A stretch of DNA of 64,000 nucleotides from a virus, in the IMG/VR virus record IMGVR_UViG_3300032315_001715, positions 388,800 to 452,799 of that record, one strand, 5' to 3'. Positions within the stretch are counted from its first letter, which is position 1, and each line of letters opens with the position of its first letter. Below are positions 33,910 to 48,700 of the stretch, piece after piece. The notes under the pieces are model-generated. The model was not told the origin of the DNA. It did not search any database and saw only the letters and a program-made list of their open reading frames with translations. A program made the translations under genes and the position numbers.

Positions 33910-33953
33910 ACAAACACCTTGACACAACCGAGAGGTTGTTACATAGTTGATGT

Positions 33954-34409
33954 ATGATCACCTATGTTCAAGGCGACCTTCTAGGAGCCACCCAAAAGGT
34001 AATAGTCCATGGTACCAATAACCGTGGCGTAATGGGATCTGGCGTGGCCCGCCAGATCCGAGCTAGATGGCCAAACGTCTATGAGGTATATGCACTCAAG
34101 CACAAGGTCTTTGGCCTTGATCTGGGAGACGTGATACCGGTAGCAACGCTGGATGGCAAGGTCATCGTCAATGCCGTGACGCAGGACGGATTTGGTCGGG
34201 ATGGTCAACGATATGTTGACTATGCTGCCATCGAGCGATGCTTTGAGATCATCAACGATAAGGTACATGCCTGGGAGGTCACCGAGGTGGCATTTCCTTT
34301 TATCGGTGCAGGCCTCGGAGGAGGAGACTGGAAGATCATAGAAGAGATTCTCACCCGAACTGCAACGTTTTATACACCGGTGGTCTATGATTTCCAGGTA
34401 GATCCGTGA
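33954..34409 (+). CDS. Macro domain protein (ADP-ribose binding or hydrolysis)
   Basis: A 151-residue single macro domain: MITYVQGDLL, IVHGTNNRGVMGSGVARQIR (the Asn and Gly-rich loop that holds ADP-ribose), IVNAVTQDGFG and VAFPFIGAGLGGGDW. Family members remove ADP-ribose from proteins or process ADP-ribose-1''-phosphate. With the sirtuin at 11076 it gives this phage two NAD/ADP-ribose enzymes, which could counter ADP-ribosylation or NAD-based host defence (inference). Confidence 0.88.
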   Translation: MITYVQGDLLGATQKVIVHGTNNRGVMGSGVARQIRARWPNVYEVYALKHKVFGLDLGDVIPVATLDGKVIVNAVTQDGFGRDGQRYVDYAAIERCFEIINDKVHAWEVTEVAFPFIGAGLGGGDWKIIEEILTRTATFYTPVVYDFQVDP

Positions 34410-34437
34410 TATGCTTGCGTTCAAACAGGGGATTTAG

Positions 34438-35370
34438 ATGAGCATCAAAAATAATTTATGGACTGAGCGCTATCGCCCAATCAAGCTAGACGACTATGTA
34501 TGGATCGATGACGATCAGAAGCGAGAAGTTGAAGGCTGGGTTGCTGAAAAAGAAATCCCACATATCCTATTAAGTGGTGGTCCGGGCTGCGGTAAGACCA
34601 GCCTTGCTAAAATGGTCCTCAAGGAAATGGGAGTGGATGACAGCGACGTCAAGTATGTCAACGCATCGATGATGACCGGTATCGATGGCATGCGCGACCT
34701 CGTTGGATTCTGTGAAACCATGCCTAGCGGTGATTTTCGATATGTGTTGCTTGACGAAGCTGATCGTCTGAGCCCACAGGCACAGGACTCACTCAAGAAC
34801 ATGATAGAGGAATACAGCTCAATATGCCGCTGGATCCTTACCACCAATCGACCACACAAGATATTTGGTCCGATACATTCTCGTGTGCAGGGCTTCCATG
34901 TCGAGGCATTGGACCGGGAACAGTTCGTTACACGGGTGGGAACAATTCTTCTCACCGAGGGCGTTGATCTCAATGAACAAAATCTCGAAATACTTGATGA
35001 ATATGTCACGGTCACATACCCTGATCTTCGCAAGTGTCTCAACATGCTACAGCAAAATTGCAAGGATGGCGAGCTGCGTCGACCCAAGAAATCCGGCGGC
35101 GGTGTGGCTGAATACATGATCGAGGCCGTTTCCCTGTTCAAGAACGGTAAGATCCATGAGGCTCGCAAATTGGTATGCGCTAATGCAAGCGATGCTGATT
35201 ACGAGGAGATTTATCGGCTGCTGTATCGCAATCTCGAATGGTGGGGTCGTGATGACGATACACAAAATCGTGCGGTGGTGATCATTGCCAACCGGCTAAA
35301 GGATCATGCACTGGTAGCAGATCCTGAAATTGCCATGGCAGCATGCTTGATTGAATTATCGATGCTGTGA
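34438..35370 (+). CDS. Clamp-loader large subunit (gp44/RFC-like AAA+ ATPase)
   Basis: A 310-residue AAA+ protein: WTERYRPIKLDDY at the N-terminus, Walker A GGPGCGKTS (47-55), Walker B VLLDEADR (103-110), sensor 1 ILTTNRP and box VII PIHSRVQGF (arginine finger; SRVQ where SRC is usual). The C-terminal helices fit the collar of gp44/RFC. It loads the sliding clamp for the phage DNA polymerase. It is the last gene of the plus-strand unit and is followed by a perfect inverted repeat. Confidence 0.92.
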   Translation: MSIKNNLWTERYRPIKLDDYVWIDDDQKREVEGWVAEKEIPHILLSGGPGCGKTSLAKMVLKEMGVDDSDVKYVNASMMTGIDGMRDLVGFCETMPSGDFRYVLLDEADRLSPQAQDSLKNMIEEYSSICRWILTTNRPHKIFGPIHSRVQGFHVEALDREQFVTRVGTILLTEGVDLNEQNLEILDEYVTVTYPDLRKCLNMLQQNCKDGELRRPKKSGGGVAEYMIEAVSLFKNGKIHEARKLVCANASDADYEEIYRLLYRNLEWWGRDDDTQNRAVVIIANRLKDHALVADPEIAMAACLIELSML

Positions 35371-35388
35371 TGATTTATTAAAAATCCA

Positions 35389-35419
35389 TGTGCTGTATGT
35401 GGATATCACATACAGCACA
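35389..35419. terminator. Perfect 13-bp inverted repeat between convergent units
   Basis: 35389-35401 is fully complementary to 35407-35419 with a 5-nt loop, located between the plus-strand and minus-strand operons. Likely a two-way terminator; the flanks are A/T-rich. Confidence 0.75.
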
Positions 35420-35424
35420 ATATG

Positions 35425-35520
35425 AAATGATTATTGTGGTATCTCTAGCCAAATGACTTCCCAGGGAAAACCAGATTAGGCGGTGATATCACGCAATGCT
35501 TGGCGATAAACGGTTCGAAG
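35425..35520 (-). pseudogene. Remnant of a tail-assembly chaperone C-terminus
   Basis: Minus-strand translation gives RTVYRQALRDITA, a TAA stop, then SGFPWEVIWLEIPQ and a stop. This matches YRQALRDLPDQPEFPLNIMW of the next gene and HYRQSLRDLPGQPGFPWDITW of the gene at 48226. A third, decayed copy. Confidence 0.7.
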
Positions 35521-35529
35521 GCTGACCAG

Positions 35530-36006
35530 TTATAAACTACTGTCACTGTGGGGAGCCTCCGGCCACATAATGTTTAGGGGGAATTCGGGCTGGTCAGGAA
35601 GGTCTCTAAGGGCTTGACGATAAGCTGCCCAAGCAGCTTTGTCCACTGGTGCATCCGCTACTTGTGTCCAATCACAAGCGGTGAGCCTAGCGTTGCGTTG
35701 GTTGCGGATCAATGTTGCAATGTTTATATCTACCGTGCTTTTCTCTTGGTCAGTCATAGGCACAACTGCAAAAGTCTGCCTCCAGATTCCGTATTCATTT
35801 CGAACAGGAGCAACCTCTACCGTTTTTTCGTAGCGTCCTGTATCGGGCGTATTGGAAAAATCGTAAATGCCATAACCCAACGATTCTACTGTATCTGCTG
35901 TGAAATAGTTTGGAAACGATGTGTATGGAAAGAGTTGCCGGAAATTTTCCTCTGCAATTGGATAACCCACAGGTTGCCCGTCTAGTAACTGAATGAATAA
36001 TGTCAT
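35530..36006 (-). CDS. Tail-fibre assembly chaperone (Phage_tail_APC-like), copy 1
   Basis: 158 residues from ATG 36006, which overlaps the stop of the glycine-rich gene (TGATG). The C-terminus RNARLTACDWTQVADAP...AAYRQALRDLPDQPEFP is the signature of the Phage_tail_APC family. These proteins help fibres fold or trimerise and are usually encoded just after the fibre they serve, as here. The N-terminal half (MTLFIQLLDGQPVGYPI) is variable and probably fibre-specific. Confidence 0.82.
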   Translation of the reverse strand: MTLFIQLLDGQPVGYPIAEENFRQLFPYTSFPNYFTADTVESLGYGIYDFSNTPDTGRYEKTVEVAPVRNEYGIWRQTFAVVPMTDQEKSTVDINIATLIRNQRNARLTACDWTQVADAPVDKAAWAAYRQALRDLPDQPEFPLNIMWPEAPHSDSSL

Positions 36007-36977
36007 CACACATTCCCCGTGTTGGTTGATGGAAATTGCCGTGTGGTTCCTGGCCAAATTATGCGTACTGCGCCCACACCGCCATTTCCACCTACAGATG
36101 TACCCGAACTAGCGTTTCCAGATCCGCCGCCTCCACCATATGATCCACCGTCGCCACCAAACTGACTTCCCAAGTTTACAGGTACAAATCCGTTGGTGCC
36201 GCCTGAACCTGCTTGTCCCACCATTGTGGCATCAGGAGATGCTGATGTAAGATCCGTAGTGCCTGCCGCCCCGTTTGAGCCTGATCCTAATATACCCACA
36301 CCTCCTCCACCGGCGCCACCATAGTTGATGGTACCGGTTGAAGTTGCCATACCAGCACCGCCACCACCGCCACCTCCGGAGCCTGCAGTGGGTTGAACAT
36401 ATGTACCGTTACTTGCTAGACTTCCGGCTCCTGCACCGCCGGTGCCGCTATACCCTCCGGCACCTCCACCCCCCGATGACATATAACTTGAATCACCACC
36501 AGCATTGGCAGAATAATTACCTGCACTGATTCCACCTGTGCCACCACCATCAAAAGTCCCAGAAGCTACCCCACCTGAGGGGGCTGTGGCAGATGAGTTT
36601 CCCGAACCGTGCTGCCCACCTGTTGCGCTCACCGTGATAACACCATTAGAGAATGAACTAGTTCCACCAGTATAGGGTGTGCCCAAACTACCTGCTGCTG
36701 TAGCCTGTGATGTGCCGGCAGGCAGTCCTGTGCCGCGTGCACCTACAATTACCGTATAAGATTGGTTGGGAACCACCGCGATATTATTTTTATATGCCAG
36801 GCCTCCCCCTGCTCCACCAGAACCAAAGTAGTTTCCCCCACCCCCGCCGCCCCCAACAACCACCACAGAAACGGAAGTTACTCCTGCGGGTGCAGTCCAG
36901 CTAAATGTGCCTGCAGTTGTGTATGCCTGCTGTCCACTTACAATACTGGTGACTCCAGATGTACTAGCGCCAAACAT
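36006..36977 (-). CDS. Glycine-rich tail-fibre/receptor-binding protein
   Basis: About 323 residues from ATG 36977. It is dominated by poly-Gly motifs (VVVVGGGGGGGNYFGSGGAG, GGGGGAGMAT) in an antifreeze-like or polyglycine-sandwich pattern, ending GGVGAVRIIWPGTTRQFPST. Similar domains at phage fibre tips bind host surface molecules. The same closing block (GAVRIVWSG..RQFPST) occurs in the 1315-residue protein at 48701, so the domain is shared between fibres. The start overlaps the stop of the preceding gene. Confidence 0.8.
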   Translation of the reverse strand: MFGASTSGVTSIVSGQQAYTTAGTFSWTAPAGVTSVSVVVVGGGGGGGNYFGSGGAGGGLAYKNNIAVVPNQSYTVIVGARGTGLPAGTSQATAAGSLGTPYTGGTSSFSNGVITVSATGGQHGSGNSSATAPSGGVASGTFDGGGTGGISAGNYSANAGGDSSYMSSGGGGAGGYSGTGGAGAGSLASNGTYVQPTAGSGGGGGGGAGMATSTGTINYGGAGGGGVGILGSGSNGAAGTTDLTSASPDATMVGQAGSGGTNGFVPVNLGSQFGGDGGSYGGGGGSGNASSGTSVGGNGGVGAVRIIWPGTTRQFPSTNTGNV

Positions 36978-37501
36978 TATAGATAATTCTGCCCTGCGTT
37001 TGATCCCCACCAATATAGACCATCAGCAGTGAACACAAACTTGTCTCCTTTGCTGGCAGTAGCAGTGATTGTGGGTGCTGAGGAACTGGGCCACTTGACT
37101 GATGCTGGCCAAGTAGCGCTGCGGCTACCAGTGGCGTCTTGTTGCAAGAACAAGGTAAACGACTTTCCCACCGTGGGTGTGGGGAAAGTGAATGTGCAGT
37201 TGCCTGTCAATGTCAAAATTTGTAGTGTGCCAGTGGTCAAATCAATGGTATAAGCAGTGCCAGTGTTGGCAGCCAAGGTTTTTTCCGTGTATCCACCGTT
37301 CACATCTAGATTACCTGATATGGTCAATCCGCCTGTGGAGGTGAAAACTGGTATCTCCTGGTATGACAGACTAGTGCCAGATGACACCAACCTTTTATAC
37401 AACTTGTTGGTGGTGGTGTTAAAATATTCATCTCCCACATCGCCAGTGACTGGAGCAGAAGTGGATGGCAAATGTTTCACATAATCCTTGGATGACATCA
37501 A
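36977..37501 (-). CDS. Small tail-fibre protein
   Basis: A 174-residue protein. The N-terminus DYVKHLPSTSAPVTGDVGDEYFN followed by TTTNKLYKRL is a common virion-proximal fibre module. The C-terminus (TFTFPTPTVGKSFTLFLQQD; WPASVKWPSSSAP; YWWGSNAG) is a beta-rich tip domain seen in many phage fibres. Coupled to the glycine-rich gene. Likely a short fibre or a connector to the next fibre. Confidence 0.75.
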   Translation of the reverse strand: MMSSKDYVKHLPSTSAPVTGDVGDEYFNTTTNKLYKRLVSSGTSLSYQEIPVFTSTGGLTISGNLDVNGGYTEKTLAANTGTAYTIDLTTGTLQILTLTGNCTFTFPTPTVGKSFTLFLQQDATGSRSATWPASVKWPSSSAPTITATASKGDKFVFTADGLYWWGSNAGQNYL

Positions 37502-37520
37502 TCGTTCCTATGGGTTAGCA

Positions 37521-40403
37521 TTAAGCCTGTGCTTCTTTCCAGGCCAAGCGGGCTGCAACTGATGCGTTAGTCGCCAACGGAGTCACGCATACTGTGATGA
37601 TATCCGGGCCGTCTGGAAAGATGTTTGCAGGAGTGGTGGGAGCAGTCAGGGTGTTTCCTCCGCCCAAAATACTGTTACCAATATCACGAATCTCACTTAA
37701 ACTCGATGTAGTAACAGAATTAATTGGCACAATAGATGTGTAGATTGATTCACCACCTGAGATTGTGGCAGTATTTCCGTGTGTTGCAAATTGTGCCAGA
37801 CTGGAGCCACCCACGGCAGCAAATGTGCCTGTGCTCACCCTACCATTTAAAAGCAATTCCACACGCACAGCAGCAGTGGTTGTATAAACACCAATACTGG
37901 CGGGTGCCAATTGCATGCGATTGATGATTTCTCTTGCACCCAGCAAACCGGTACTACCATTGTCCACAGTGGGTGCTAGTCGGATACTGAACACGGGATA
38001 ACGGGTGCCTGCTGTGGCATAGATAGACTGTGTGTTTTGACCATAGTTGAACAAGAATGATTTATCATCGTCATAGCGTCCGTCCATGATCACCGAACTA
38101 CCCCAGTGACTGATTGTGCTGGCAACCTGTGGACTGTACAATTCCACCATCACAGGTGCTGTGCCACCCGGGTTGCCCGCAGTGGCACCAGTCACAGTGA
38201 ATGTGGTGGCTGTGGTACCGCCTGTTTGTGCTCTAGCCGCAATGGTCAAAGTGGTGGCAGTTTTGGCACTATATGTTATGTATTCAATTGCACCAGCTGT
38301 GGCGGCGGGTGTGTACAATACTGCTGTGCCACTGGGAGGCCAGCCTGTGGTGTCTGCCACACTGATGGTTCCACCCGTGCTGGTGGCACTGGACAAGGTG
38401 GCTGTCAGGTATGTGTAATAGGACAAGTGATTTACTTCGTATCGTGCGGGCAGGTTACCTGACCGCATGTATGCTTCTGTGTTCACGTTGTTGTTGGGAA
38501 TTCTGTGGCAATATATGACCTCGCCACGATTATTTTTAAATCCAAATCGCACCGCGCCCGCACCATACCAGGTATAGTCTGCATAGAACATCTGCATCTT
38601 GGTCAGGTCCAAATTGAATTGACTTGCACCAGTTCCGTCGCATTTATCAATATTCCATGCACTTTGTGGATATCTGGTGTTAATAGTTTTGCTTAAAATA
38701 CCAGCGGCTAGGGTGGTTCCGCGGTATTCGGGATAGATATACATCTGTGTGTCGCTGGTGATTCCAGTAACCAAATAACTCATTCCACGGATAACAACAA
38801 AATCTCCTTGTTTTAGCTGCTGGCTAAATTTTGTAGCAGTGCCAACCACAGATTGTACACCGTTGCTGACTGCGATTTTTCCAGCCAGCTGGGTGGTGCT
38901 GGATCGTTCAACTGCAAACAGTGTCTGCCCATCGTATTCAAAATAGAATCCATTTTGACTGTCAAACATACCCAAGCGGTTGGATGCACCATACCATGTG
39001 AAGGGGCCCACAATGATGTTGGTGCCAGTGGCAGGTGAAGCACTGGGCGTGGATCCAGCAGTGTAGGTGAATGTCAATTGAGTGGCTGCAGATACAACTG
39101 TAAAGGTTCCATTATAGGCTGTTTCGTTACAGCCAGACACTCTGACCACTGCGCCAGCGAATAAACCATGGGGGTATTTTGTGGTCACGGTGACAGTTGC
39201 GCCTGAGCTGGTTACGTTATCCAGTGCCAGTGTGGGCTTGACAATGCTGCCAGTGGAGAATTGAATGCCTTTGCCACTCTGATAACGGAATTGGCGACGG
39301 GTTTGACGCATGACCTGATAACCATGGTAGGGGATCACGTTGGTGAATTGCACACCACCATCGAACGGTCTGTGTTCCACATAACCCAGTGCTCGGGGGT
39401 ACAAGCTGGCATTTGCACCTGCTGCTAGTGTTACTGTGCCTGTGGCAGTTGTGGCAAATGTGAACACGCTGTTGGACGGGGTTGTGGCCACAATCCAGCT
39501 GGAGTTGATGGTGCCTGCTGCGGTGCCTGATCCACTGGTGCCCGTGGTGCCGTTGATGTAAACTGAATCACCCACCCTCAAGCCGTGCGCATATGTGGTG
39601 GTCACAGTGCCCACTGAGCCGCTGAGTGAGATGCTGGTACAGGGAATACCTGCACCGGTGTAGAAAAATGCAGGATAAAAGTATGTTTTTGTTGCATCAT
39701 ATAATGCTGCGGCTGGGGCGGTGGTGCATGTAAACTGAATGTTGGTGTTGGAGTTCACCACCTCAATTATCCACCATCCATCTGCGTTGGCCACATCCAA
39801 AGTACCAAAAATGAAAAATGGAGTGCCCACTGTGAGGCCAGTGGTGTTGGGCATGGCCACGGTGACGGTTCTACCGCTTGCGGTCACGTTGGTGATGCTG
39901 TAGTTGCTGGCATTTGAGCCATTGAATACTACTGGCTGTGCTGTGCTGGTTATTGGTTGGGTGGGATCATAAAATGCACTGGGACGATTGTTTAGCAGGT
40001 TTAGGCTTTCCCATTTAGTGCTTTGTAAACCATATTCAAAGTCCGTGTCAATCAATGACTGTGGTGTGGACACACGCAATTTATCCACCGGGTCACGCAA
40101 CACCTCTGAGGGCGTGATTTCCTGATAAGTTTCTTCCACCAATATAGAAATCTTGTCAGTTGAGTTCATTGAACCAGTGGCATAACTTAGAACAATTGTG
40201 GCAGTTTCCTGCCCTGTGGTTGCGTCCACAGTGTTGGTGACAGTTCCCATCAGACTGGGATCACTGAAGTTATAGATGACTGTGCCTGTGGTCACGTTGG
40301 TGATCAACAACAACTGTTCCTTGCGGATGTTTTTACCTGTGACCACCACGGTTTTTGTGCTGGGGGTAAATGTATAGCTTTCCAGTATTACGTGCTTTGC
40401 CAT
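37521..40403 (-). CDS. Large virion structural/tail-fibre protein
   Basis: A 960-residue protein with many Ig-like or fibronectin-like beta repeats: four segments of the type TVTTTYAHGLRVGDSVYINGT, and RDPVDKLRVSTPQSLIDTDF followed by EYGLQSTKWE, a block I associate with T4-like phage baseplate or tail structural proteins. It has no catalytic motif. The start has AGGAGA 10 nt upstream. It is probably a baseplate-attached fibre or wedge component. Confidence 0.75.
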   Translation of the reverse strand: MAKHVILESYTFTPSTKTVVVTGKNIRKEQLLLITNVTTGTVIYNFSDPSLMGTVTNTVDATTGQETATIVLSYATGSMNSTDKISILVEETYQEITPSEVLRDPVDKLRVSTPQSLIDTDFEYGLQSTKWESLNLLNNRPSAFYDPTQPITSTAQPVVFNGSNASNYSITNVTASGRTVTVAMPNTTGLTVGTPFFIFGTLDVANADGWWIIEVVNSNTNIQFTCTTAPAAALYDATKTYFYPAFFYTGAGIPCTSISLSGSVGTVTTTYAHGLRVGDSVYINGTTGTSGSGTAAGTINSSWIVATTPSNSVFTFATTATGTVTLAAGANASLYPRALGYVEHRPFDGGVQFTNVIPYHGYQVMRQTRRQFRYQSGKGIQFSTGSIVKPTLALDNVTSSGATVTVTTKYPHGLFAGAVVRVSGCNETAYNGTFTVVSAATQLTFTYTAGSTPSASPATGTNIIVGPFTWYGASNRLGMFDSQNGFYFEYDGQTLFAVERSSTTQLAGKIAVSNGVQSVVGTATKFSQQLKQGDFVVIRGMSYLVTGITSDTQMYIYPEYRGTTLAAGILSKTINTRYPQSAWNIDKCDGTGASQFNLDLTKMQMFYADYTWYGAGAVRFGFKNNRGEVIYCHRIPNNNVNTEAYMRSGNLPARYEVNHLSYYTYLTATLSSATSTGGTISVADTTGWPPSGTAVLYTPAATAGAIEYITYSAKTATTLTIAARAQTGGTTATTFTVTGATAGNPGGTAPVMVELYSPQVASTISHWGSSVIMDGRYDDDKSFLFNYGQNTQSIYATAGTRYPVFSIRLAPTVDNGSTGLLGAREIINRMQLAPASIGVYTTTAAVRVELLLNGRVSTGTFAAVGGSSLAQFATHGNTATISGGESIYTSIVPINSVTTSSLSEIRDIGNSILGGGNTLTAPTTPANIFPDGPDIITVCVTPLATNASVAARLAWKEAQA

Positions 40404-40409
40404 TTTAAA

Positions 40410-41018
40410 TTAATCTCCTAACGCGATCGTTGTTGCTGAATATGGATACGATCTTGTTTGTTTGCTTGCTGATATACTTAGCTGTGTTACTGATATCTGA
40501 GATCCAACATCTGGCGCATTGTAAATAACCAACTGATTTGCCGTTGTCCCCGTGGTAACCACGGCAAATCCTTTGTTATTAATGAACGTGTTAATCCAAG
40601 GATACGTTCTTTCCGTCACATATGGAGGGATCATTCTTCCGTTTACAACAACCTGTAAATCCTTGTTATCAACTATTCCGGTTACGGCGGTTTGATCGAT
40701 CAATAACGGGAACACCGCTTTTAGGCCGTCTGCCTGATTGGAAATATCGTTGAGTACCAGCGGTAATCCTGTTCGTAGGATTATTGTACCGCCAACATAC
40801 AGGTTTCCGCTGATGCTAGCGTCGCCAAATGCTGATAGCGTGTTACCAGTGGTGATGGTGGTGGCGGTTCCAATGCCTACGTTGCCGGTAGAACTGATGA
40901 TGATTGACCCAACAGCACGAACGTTACTGCCGTCACCAACCGACAACACTGATCCCTGCGCATACGTGACGTTGCCGTCCGATGCATATAGGCTCGATAG
41001 TGGTACGTTATATGCCAT
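40410..41018 (-). CDS. Fibre-like protein
   Basis: A 202-residue protein with an N-terminal repeat module (SVLSVGDGSNVRAVGSIIIS; VGIGTATTITTGNTLSAFGD) like those in the giant fibres, and a distinct C-terminal half (FPLLIDQTAVTGIVDNKDLQVVVNG). A TAAATATA box is present at about 41042. Role likely structural; it may link the giant fibre to the 960-residue protein. Confidence 0.65.
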   Translation of the reverse strand: MAYNVPLSSLYASDGNVTYAQGSVLSVGDGSNVRAVGSIIISSTGNVGIGTATTITTGNTLSAFGDASISGNLYVGGTIILRTGLPLVLNDISNQADGLKAVFPLLIDQTAVTGIVDNKDLQVVVNGRMIPPYVTERTYPWINTFINNKGFAVVTTGTTANQLVIYNAPDVGSQISVTQLSISASKQTRSYPYSATTIALGD

Positions 41019-41073
41019 GGCTGTTTTCCAGATGTATTGATATATTTACCAGCATAAACTCCCGATGATCATT

Positions 41074-48093
<7,020 letters not shown>

Positions 48094-48225
48094 GAACTTC
48101 CCTTTCCATCCTTGGCGATGTGTTAATTAGTATTTATGAGATAACACTTGCCGTGGCAAGCTCAGTCGTGGTTATATGAATCGGATCTGCCGAGATTTAA
48201 AATGGACCGTTGATGAGGGTCCTGG
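48094..48225. other. Intergenic region
   Basis: 132 bp. Holds a CATAAATA box at 48131-48138 and an AAGG ribosome site for the giant fibre; otherwise nothing recognised. Confidence 0.5.
48131..48138 (-). promoter_or_regulatory. Late promoter box of the giant fibre
   Basis: CATAAATA, minus strand, 38 nt before GTG 48093. Confidence 0.5.
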
Positions 48226-48687
48226 TTAACCTTGTTCAGGTTTGGCGGGCCATGTGATATCCCAGGGAAATCCTGGTTGGCCCGGAAGGTCTCTCAGAGA
48301 TTGTCGATAGTGTTTCCACGTCGGATCGATCGCTGCATCGTTTTCCAATGCTTTCAGCACCACCCAGTCCGTGTTGGTTAGCAAAAGGTCTCGGTTTTGT
48401 CTCACGGCTTGTGCATGGGTTTGATCAAGAATAGCTCTAGCTTCCGTGGATAAATCAATCGCTACCCAGTTTGTGTACCATTTACCTTCAGCTTGTATCA
48501 CACCCTGCATCGCTGCTGTTTGATATCTAGAAAGTGTTGGCTGAGGTCCTTCAAACACCGGATCCGCGTTGAGAAGTTCCAGGATCTCTGGTGTGAGCTG
48601 ATCAAATGATGGACCACCGTTGGACAGAATCCATCTACGCCACTCGTCATCATAAAATACTTGACCAGTTTGTCTGTCTCTAATCAT
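48226..48687 (-). CDS. Tail-fibre assembly chaperone (Phage_tail_APC-like), copy 2
   Basis: A 153-residue protein. The C-terminal half (RQNRDLLLTNTDWVVLKALE; HYRQSLRDLPGQPGFPWDITW) is the Phage_tail_APC domain. The N-terminal half starts MIRDRQTGQVFYDDEWRRWI and contains a Phe/Trp-rich segment absent from copy 1. It directly follows the 1315-residue fibre gene and probably serves that fibre. Confidence 0.82.
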   Translation of the reverse strand: MIRDRQTGQVFYDDEWRRWILSNGGPSFDQLTPEILELLNADPVFEGPQPTLSRYQTAAMQGVIQAEGKWYTNWVAIDLSTEARAILDQTHAQAVRQNRDLLLTNTDWVVLKALENDAAIDPTWKHYRQSLRDLPGQPGFPWDITWPAKPEQG

Positions 48688-48700
48688 TGGATGTATCCTT

